Positions 59,420 through 64,000 of a stretch of DNA of 64,000 nucleotides are shown piece by piece. Source of the DNA: Salipiger marinus (GTDB lineage Bacteria > Pseudomonadota > Alphaproteobacteria > Rhodobacterales > Rhodobacteraceae); the NCBI RefSeq assembly GCF_900100085.1, contig NZ_FNEJ01000027.1, positions 1-64,000 on the forward strand, written 5' to 3'. Within the stretch, counting starts at the first letter, position 1, and every line of letters starts with the position of its first letter. The notes below the pieces were generated by a model that was not told where the DNA came from, made no database searches, and worked only from the letters and a program-made list of their open reading frames with translations. A program made the position numbers and the translations under genes.

Positions 59420-61201
59420 ATGCCAAAGACACTCATCACACTGGAACCCTTCGTCACGAATACCTTTGACCCGACGGACGGTCTGATCGATCTCGACTAC
59501 GAGGTGCATGGCGGCACCAAGAACGACAGCATCAAGACGCTGGACGGCAATGATCTTGCCTATGGCGGTGCGGGCAACGACTCCATCTGGAGCCTGTCAG
59601 GCTCTGACACCTTTTATGGCGGCGCGGGCGATGACCGGATCTGGCAGTCCTCCCACAAGCTTCTGGTCTACAGGAAACTCGTGGCCCATGGCGAAGAGGG
59701 CAATGACACGATCAGTGGCGCAGACGGCGATGACAAGCTCTATGGCGGCGCTGACAATGATGACCTTTATGGCTCGTGGGGTGCCAACTACCTGTCCGGC
59801 GGCACTGGCAATGACACGATCTGGGGCGGAGCCGACGCTTTGGCAGACACGATGGTCGGCGGCACCGGGGACGACGTCTTCGTGTTCACCGGAGATTTCC
59901 AGTCCGACAAGATCTACGAGGATCCGGCGGGCGGCCATGACACGCTGTATGTGCAGCCCGGTGCCCATCTTACCCTTGCCGATTACGTCGAAGACCTGAT
60001 CGTGGCGGCGCCGGGATCGGCCTACAACACCGGGCAGGTGTCGCAGTATTTCAGCTCGATCCTGACCGGCAACGCGATGGCCAACACCATCTCCACCCTC
60101 GCGGGCTGGGACACGCTGAAAGGCGGCGCGGGCAATGACAGCCTCAGTGCCGGTGCAGGGCATGACGTGCTCTATGGCGGGGCGGACAATGACCTGCTGC
60201 TCGGTCAGGAGGGCAAGGATACGCTATACGGCGAAAGCGGCCATGACACGCTGCAGGGCGGCAGCGGCGAAGACCGGCTTTATGGCGGCACCGACGGGGA
60301 CACCCTGTCGGGCGGCACCGACAATGACACGCTCTGGGGGGAGGATGGCGACGACCTGCTCGACGGCAACGAGGGCACCGACGTGCTTTATGGCGGCGCG
60401 GGTCATGACCGGCTGACCGGCAGCGGCAAGGATCTGCTGCAGGGCGGGCTGGGCAATGACACCTATCACGTCGACAGCACGGCGCAGATCCTCGAATCCT
60501 TGAACAGCGGGACCGATACGGTGATCACCAAGGCCACCAGCCTGTCGCTTGCCGCCAATGTCGAGAACCTGACCTTCGACACCGCCTCCCACCATACCGG
60601 CACCGGCAATGCCGGGGCCAACGTGATCGAGGACACAGGCTGGTCCGGGCAGGCCAAGGCGAACTCCACCTTCTACGGCCTTGGCGGCAATGACACGCTG
60701 AACGGCGGCGACGGCAGCGACAAGCTTTACGGTGGCGGCGACCACGACACGCTGAGGGGCGAGGAAGGCAGCGACCGTCTGGAAGGCGGCGCAGGCAATG
60801 ACCTGCTCTATGGCGGCGAGGGCGACGACCTGCTGGCCGGTGGCGCGGGTCAGGACAAGCTCTATGGCGGCGAGGGCGCCGACCGCTTCGTCTTCTACAC
60901 CGCGTCGGATTCGGCGGGCGCGACCTATGACAAGCTTGTGGGCTTCGACTTCGGAGCGGACAGGATCGACCTCTCCTCCATCGATGCCAACAGCCTGCTG
61001 GCGGGCAATCAGGCGTTCAGCTTCTCTGTGGACAAGCCCTTCTTCACCAGCGCCGGGGATCTGTGGACCGAACTGGGTGGCGCCGGGATCAAGATCTTGG
61101 GCGACACCAATGGTGATGGCGTGGCCGATTTCCAGCTTGTGGTCTATGGCATCGGCAATCCCTATGAGGTGGACTTCGAAGCCGCAGATTTCATCCTGTA
61201 A
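59420..61201 (+). CDS. RTX (haemolysin-type) calcium-binding repeat protein
   Basis: A 593-residue secreted-type protein built from many RTX nonapeptides: GGAGNDSIW, GGAGDDRIW, GGADNDDLY, GGTGNDTIW, GGAGNDSLS, GGSGEDRLY, GGEGDDLLA and others, in four or five blocks. There is no N-terminal Sec signal, and the C-terminal region (FDFGADRIDLSSIDA, GDTNGDGVADFQLVVYG) is the typical uncleaved type I secretion signal domain. No catalytic domain is seen, so it is more likely a surface or matrix protein than a toxin. ATG at 59420 follows AAGGAGG. No T1SS genes are in the window. It may be regulated by the adjoining two-component system. Confidence 0.92.
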   Translation: MPKTLITLEPFVTNTFDPTDGLIDLDYEVHGGTKNDSIKTLDGNDLAYGGAGNDSIWSLSGSDTFYGGAGDDRIWQSSHKLLVYRKLVAHGEEGNDTISGADGDDKLYGGADNDDLYGSWGANYLSGGTGNDTIWGGADALADTMVGGTGDDVFVFTGDFQSDKIYEDPAGGHDTLYVQPGAHLTLADYVEDLIVAAPGSAYNTGQVSQYFSSILTGNAMANTISTLAGWDTLKGGAGNDSLSAGAGHDVLYGGADNDLLLGQEGKDTLYGESGHDTLQGGSGEDRLYGGTDGDTLSGGTDNDTLWGEDGDDLLDGNEGTDVLYGGAGHDRLTGSGKDLLQGGLGNDTYHVDSTAQILESLNSGTDTVITKATSLSLAANVENLTFDTASHHTGTGNAGANVIEDTGWSGQAKANSTFYGLGGNDTLNGGDGSDKLYGGGDHDTLRGEEGSDRLEGGAGNDLLYGGEGDDLLAGGAGQDKLYGGEGADRFVFYTASDSAGATYDKLVGFDFGADRIDLSSIDANSLLAGNQAFSFSVDKPFFTSAGDLWTELGGAGIKILGDTNGDGVADFQLVVYGIGNPYEVDFEAADFIL

Positions 61202-63119
61202 CCACGCCGCCCTGCGCGCCCAGTTCGGCCAGCACGGCGCGCAGGCTTTCCAGATCGAAGGGTTTGGCCAGAACCGGACGCCCGGCGCGGCGCAGGATGT
61301 CCTGTGCCGCGCCGCCCAGAACATCGCCGGTCACAAAGGCAAGCCGTGCCACCGCCAGCGGATGTGTGGCGGCCAGCACCTCCAGAAACCCTGCCCCGCC
61401 CATGTCGGGCATCCACAGATCGGCAAGGATCACGTCAAACTCGCGCGCGGCCAGAGCGGCAAGCGCGCCGCTGGCGCTGGTGCGCATCTCGGCGCGGTGC
61501 CCCAGCACCCGCAGCAGATCCGCCAGCGCCTCGGCCACCTCGGCCTCGTCATCGACGATCAGCACCCGCCGCGCGTCGGCACCGGGCGGGGTCGCATCCG
61601 CGGCGGCAGGCTCCGCGCTGTCGGCCTCGATCCACGGCAGGGTGATCCGGAACCGCGCCCCGCCCGGCCCCGGCACCACCTCCAGCGTGCCGCCATGGCC
61701 TTCGATCATCGCGCGGGAAAAGGACAGGCCCATGCCGGTGCCCTTGCCCTGCTCTTTCGTGGTGAAGAACGGCTCGAAGATGCGGCCCCGCAGCGCCTCG
61801 GTCACGCCCGGCCCGCTATCGGCCACCTCCAGCCAGAGGCTTGCGCCCTGCGCGCCCAGACCCGTCGACAGGGTCAGGACACGTTCGGCCCCCTGCGGCA
61901 GCGGCTCCATGGCCTGCAGGGCGTTCAGCACCAGATTCATCACCACCTGATGCACCTGATCGGGATCGCCGGTGGTGGGCGGCAGGTCCGGGGCGAACTG
62001 GCGCCGCAGTTCGATCCCGGTGGCGCGCAGCTGATAGGCCAGAATGTCGATCACCTGCTCCACGATCACATGCAGGCGGATGGTCTCGCGCAGCGGCGGG
62101 CGCTGCCGGGCCAGCGACAGGAAGGTCTGCACGATGCGCACGCAGCGGTCCGCCGCGCGCCCGATGCGGCTGGCGCGGGCGGCAAGCGCGGTGCCTTCGG
62201 TTTCCATGCCCAGCATTTCGGCCTGCGCCTTGACCACGGCCAGCGGGTTGTTCAGCTCATGCGCGACCCCGGCCAGCAGCTTGCCAAGCGCGGACAGCTT
62301 TTCGCTTTGCAGCAGGGCCCACTGGCTGCGCTGCACCTCTGCTGCCGCCAGCTTCAGCTGGGTGATGTCGATGTCGAACCCGCCGATCCGCCATTCGCGC
62401 GCCGCCTCCGACCACATCGGGAAGCGCAGCACCAGCGTCCAGCTATAGGCGTCGCGCCCGTCCAGATATTCCTCCAGCGCCAGCGGCCTGCCGGTCTCCA
62501 GCACCTTGGCGTCATTCTCGCGCACCATCGCCGATTCCTCGGGGCTCAGCAGCTCGTCAGCGCTGCGGCCAAGGATGGATTCAAGCGGCTGGCCGAACAC
62601 CCGGGTAAACTCCGGATTGGCCATGATGTAGCGCCCCGCGCCATCCTTCAGATACATGCCGATCGGCGCGTGATCCATGAAGGCGCGCAGCCGCGCCTCG
62701 CTGTCGTCGCGCGCGGCCTCGGCGGCGCGTTCGCGGGTCAGATCGCGCAGCGAAGCGGCGAAATGGCGGGCACCCCCGGTCAGGACTTCGCTGATCGACA
62801 GCTCCACCGGAAACAGCTCGCCGCTGGCGCGCATCGCCTCGATCTCGACCCGGCGGTTCAGCACATGCGGCACGCCGGTGGCCATGTAGCGGGTCATGCC
62901 GTTCTGATGGGCGGCGCGCAGATGCGGCGGCACGATCAGATCGGCGATGGACCGGCCAATGGCAGCGTCGCGCGGATGGCCAAAGATGGATTCTGCCGCC
63001 GGGTTGAACTCCACCACCCGCCCCGCCTCGTCGACGACGATAATGGCGTTGAGCGAACTGCGCACGATGGCGGCAAGGAGTGTGTCCGGATGATCCGCCA
63101 ACCGAAGCTCCCGCGCCAT
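61191..63119 (-). CDS. Hybrid sensor histidine kinase (PAS-PAS-HisKA-HATPase-REC)
   Basis: A 642-residue soluble sensor. Two PAS domains (first SSLNAIIVVDEAGRVVEFNP; second FMDHAPIGMYLKDGAGRYIM), a PAC segment, then the H-box VAHELNNPLAVVKAQAEML, N-box MNLVLNALQAM, G-box KGTGMGLSFSRAM, and a C-terminal receiver with Asp in DVILADLWMPDMGG. No transmembrane helix, so it senses a cytoplasmic signal, in the style of FixL. The ATG at 63119 abuts a TGCGACA repeat with no ribosome-binding site; TTG at 63101, with GGGAG 6 bases upstream, may be the true start. The stop overlaps the RTX stop. Confidence 0.9.
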   Translation of the reverse strand: MARELRLADHPDTLLAAIVRSSLNAIIVVDEAGRVVEFNPAAESIFGHPRDAAIGRSIADLIVPPHLRAAHQNGMTRYMATGVPHVLNRRVEIEAMRASGELFPVELSISEVLTGGARHFAASLRDLTRERAAEAARDDSEARLRAFMDHAPIGMYLKDGAGRYIMANPEFTRVFGQPLESILGRSADELLSPEESAMVRENDAKVLETGRPLALEEYLDGRDAYSWTLVLRFPMWSEAAREWRIGGFDIDITQLKLAAAEVQRSQWALLQSEKLSALGKLLAGVAHELNNPLAVVKAQAEMLGMETEGTALAARASRIGRAADRCVRIVQTFLSLARQRPPLRETIRLHVIVEQVIDILAYQLRATGIELRRQFAPDLPPTTGDPDQVHQVVMNLVLNALQAMEPLPQGAERVLTLSTGLGAQGASLWLEVADSGPGVTEALRGRIFEPFFTTKEQGKGTGMGLSFSRAMIEGHGGTLEVVPGPGGARFRITLPWIEADSAEPAAADATPPGADARRVLIVDDEAEVAEALADLLRVLGHRAEMRTSASGALAALAAREFDVILADLWMPDMGGAGFLEVLAATHPLAVARLAFVTGDVLGGAAQDILRRAGRPVLAKPFDLESLRAVLAELGAQGGVVTG

Positions 63120-63135
63120 TGCGACAATCGCGACA
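63120..63135. promoter_or_regulatory. TGCGACA direct repeat between the kinase and DUF1127 genes
   Basis: TGCGACAATCGCGACA (15 of 16 bases match the consensus), right next to the upstream candidate start of the kinase and ~100 bases before the divergent DUF1127 gene. It could serve either or both. Confidence 0.65.
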
Positions 63136-63233
63136 CTTCCCCGCCCCGCCCGCGCACAGGCCGCGACGGGACGCGCGCAGATTACCCGGCATCACACGCG
63201 GGTCAAGATGTCCCGCCTGACAGGAGACAGCCC

Positions 63234-63503
63234 ATGGCCCGCACCAGCCCCCGCCCCGACCTTGCCGATGACTGGCCCGCCCCGGCCTGCTGGCGTCTGG
63301 ATCCCCTGCCGGAGTCGGCCCTGCCCCGGAGTGCGCCGCACCGGTCCGGATGGCTGACAAGGCTGGTGGCGGCGCTGCTGGCCGCCGATGCCCGCCACCG
63401 CGCGGCGCAGGCCATGGACCGCCTGAGCGACCCGCAGCGGTGCGACATCGGCCTGCCGCCGCGCGGCGCGGCTGCCCCGCGCGGGGGCGCGCAGCTGTGG
63501 TAA
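63234..63503 (+). CDS. DUF1127-like small protein
   Basis: An 89-residue Arg-rich protein. The C-terminal part RHRAAQAMDRLSDPQRCDIGL matches the YjiS-like DUF1127 motif (R..L..L.D..L.DIGL). The N-terminal half, rich in Pro and Trp, is not conserved. AGGAG lies 8 bases before the ATG. DUF1127 proteins take part in RNA maturation or phosphate and carbon regulation in alphaproteobacteria. It is divergent from the hybrid kinase and may share its control site. Confidence 0.65.
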   Translation: MARTSPRPDLADDWPAPACWRLDPLPESALPRSAPHRSGWLTRLVAALLAADARHRAAQAMDRLSDPQRCDIGLPPRGAAAPRGGAQLW

Positions 63504-63510
63504 GCGGTGC

Positions 63511-64000
63511 TCAGGCCGGGCGCGGCCTGCCCGGGGTCAGGCGGCGTTCCAGCTGCACCAGCGCGTCATAGATCAGCACCGCGAACAGGCCCACGATCAG
63601 CCCGCCCTGCAGCACGAAGGCGGTGTTGCTGGTCAGAAGCCCCGCGATGATGACCTCGCCCAGCGTGCGCGCGGCCACGGTCGAGCCAATCGTGGCGGTG
63701 CCAAGCCCGATCACCGCCGAAAGCCGGATCCCCGCCAGCATCACCGGCGCGGCCAGCGGCAGTTCCACCTGCCAGAGTTGCTGCCAGCGGTTGAGCCCGA
63801 TGCCCCGCGCCGCCTCCATCGTGCGGGGCGGCAGGGTCGACAGCGCCGTCATGGCGTTTTCAAAGATCGGCAGCAGCCCGTAAAGGAACAGCGCCACCAG
63901 CGTGGGCCCGGTGCCGAAGCCCAGCACCGGCACCGCCAGCGCCAGCACCGCCACCGGCGGAAAGGTCTGGCCCACATTGGTCAGCGTGCGCGACAGCGGG
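63511..64000 (-). CDS. ABC transporter permease, glycine betaine/osmolyte type (5' end outside window)
   Basis: The last ~163 residues of an OpuB/ProW-like permease; the frame is open to the window edge, so the start lies beyond. GFGTGPTLVALFLYGLLPIFENAMTAL and the EAA loop TMEAARGIGLNRWQQLWQVELP are diagnostic, followed by VIGLGTATIGSTVAARTLG, which is typical for osmoprotectant (glycine betaine, choline) permeases. Other transporter subunits are presumably upstream. Confidence 0.9.
   Translation of the reverse strand, partial: PLSRTLTNVGQTFPPVAVLALAVPVLGFGTGPTLVALFLYGLLPIFENAMTALSTLPPRTMEAARGIGLNRWQQLWQVELPLAAPVMLAGIRLSAVIGLGTATIGSTVAARTLGEVIIAGLLTSNTAFVLQGGLIVGLFAVLIYDALVQLERRLTPGRPRPA

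Noticed and set aside
60798-63503. 901-residue plus-strand frame
   Set aside because: Runs across the RTX and kinase genes in the wrong frame; only the last 89 codons (DUF1127-like) have their own start site and motif.
1-64000. tRNA, rRNA and CRISPR features
   Set aside because: No tRNA-like T-loop/anticodon arrangement, rRNA segment or regularly spaced direct repeat array was seen by eye; a tRNAscan or CRISPR search was not possible here.

Overview
The window reads as an alphaproteobacterium of the Rhodobacteraceae (Paracoccus/Rhodobacter-like). This rests on the very GC-rich chromosomal genes, the SigF/NrsF-controlled bufferin operon and a trb-type conjugation module of the kind common in that group. 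It has two halves. About 1-37,700 is accessory DNA: conjugation genes, metal/thiol cargo, anti-defence genes and a defence island. About 37,900-64,000 is ordinary-looking, higher-GC chromosome.

Accessory half. An IS21-family end (1-350) cuts off trbE, leaving trbB-trbC-trbD and a 5' stub of trbE on the minus strand. Relaxase, traG and a ribbon-helix-helix gene of the same module lie at 10.3-14.5 kb. Between copG-like gene and trbB sits a ~7 kb cargo: an ArsR repressor, a CDF-type transporter, a mobile-type LspA, a CYP152 peroxygenase, a second cation transporter, a methyltransferase, CcdA and two thioredoxin-like proteins, plus a multicopper oxidase remnant. Two copies of one 18-bp operator-like palindrome, at the arsR and dsbE promoters, tie the cargo together. 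Upstream of the relaxase are four copies of an 11-bp palindrome (possible oriT or operator), a small membrane protein and a maintenance/anti-defence block (ParB-like, RadC-like JAB, DUF2958, ArdC) whose genes share structured leaders.

Defence island (20.3-37.7 kb). In order: a nuclease-like protein, a PrtN-like regulator, an AbiEi/AbiEii toxin-antitoxin pair with a perfect operator palindrome, a Gabija-type OLD nuclease plus UvrD-like helicase, a DUF2235 lipase-fold protein followed by an unrecognised nuclease-like protein, and a CBASS operon. In the CBASS operon the CD-NTase gene is split by an IS66 element with an exact 8-bp target duplication, while the HNH-SAVED effector (Cap5) is intact.

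Chromosomal half. A decayed VWA gene marks the junction, followed by a DUF3137 protein, an AAA ATPase, a cupin and an amidohydrolase. Then comes a complete copper-bufferin operon (DUF2282 precursor, DUF692 MNIO, DUF2063 partner, DoxX, ECF sigma, DUF1109 anti-sigma) preceded by a GTAAC-N16-CGAA promoter. Next is a LysR-linked catabolic cluster (GMC oxidoreductase, enolase-superfamily dehydratase, aldehyde dehydrogenase, dipeptide-type ABC transporter). The window closes with a globin, a response regulator, an RTX-repeat protein, a hybrid histidine kinase and a DUF1127 protein, whose promoters share a TGCGACA direct repeat, and a partial osmolyte-type ABC permease.
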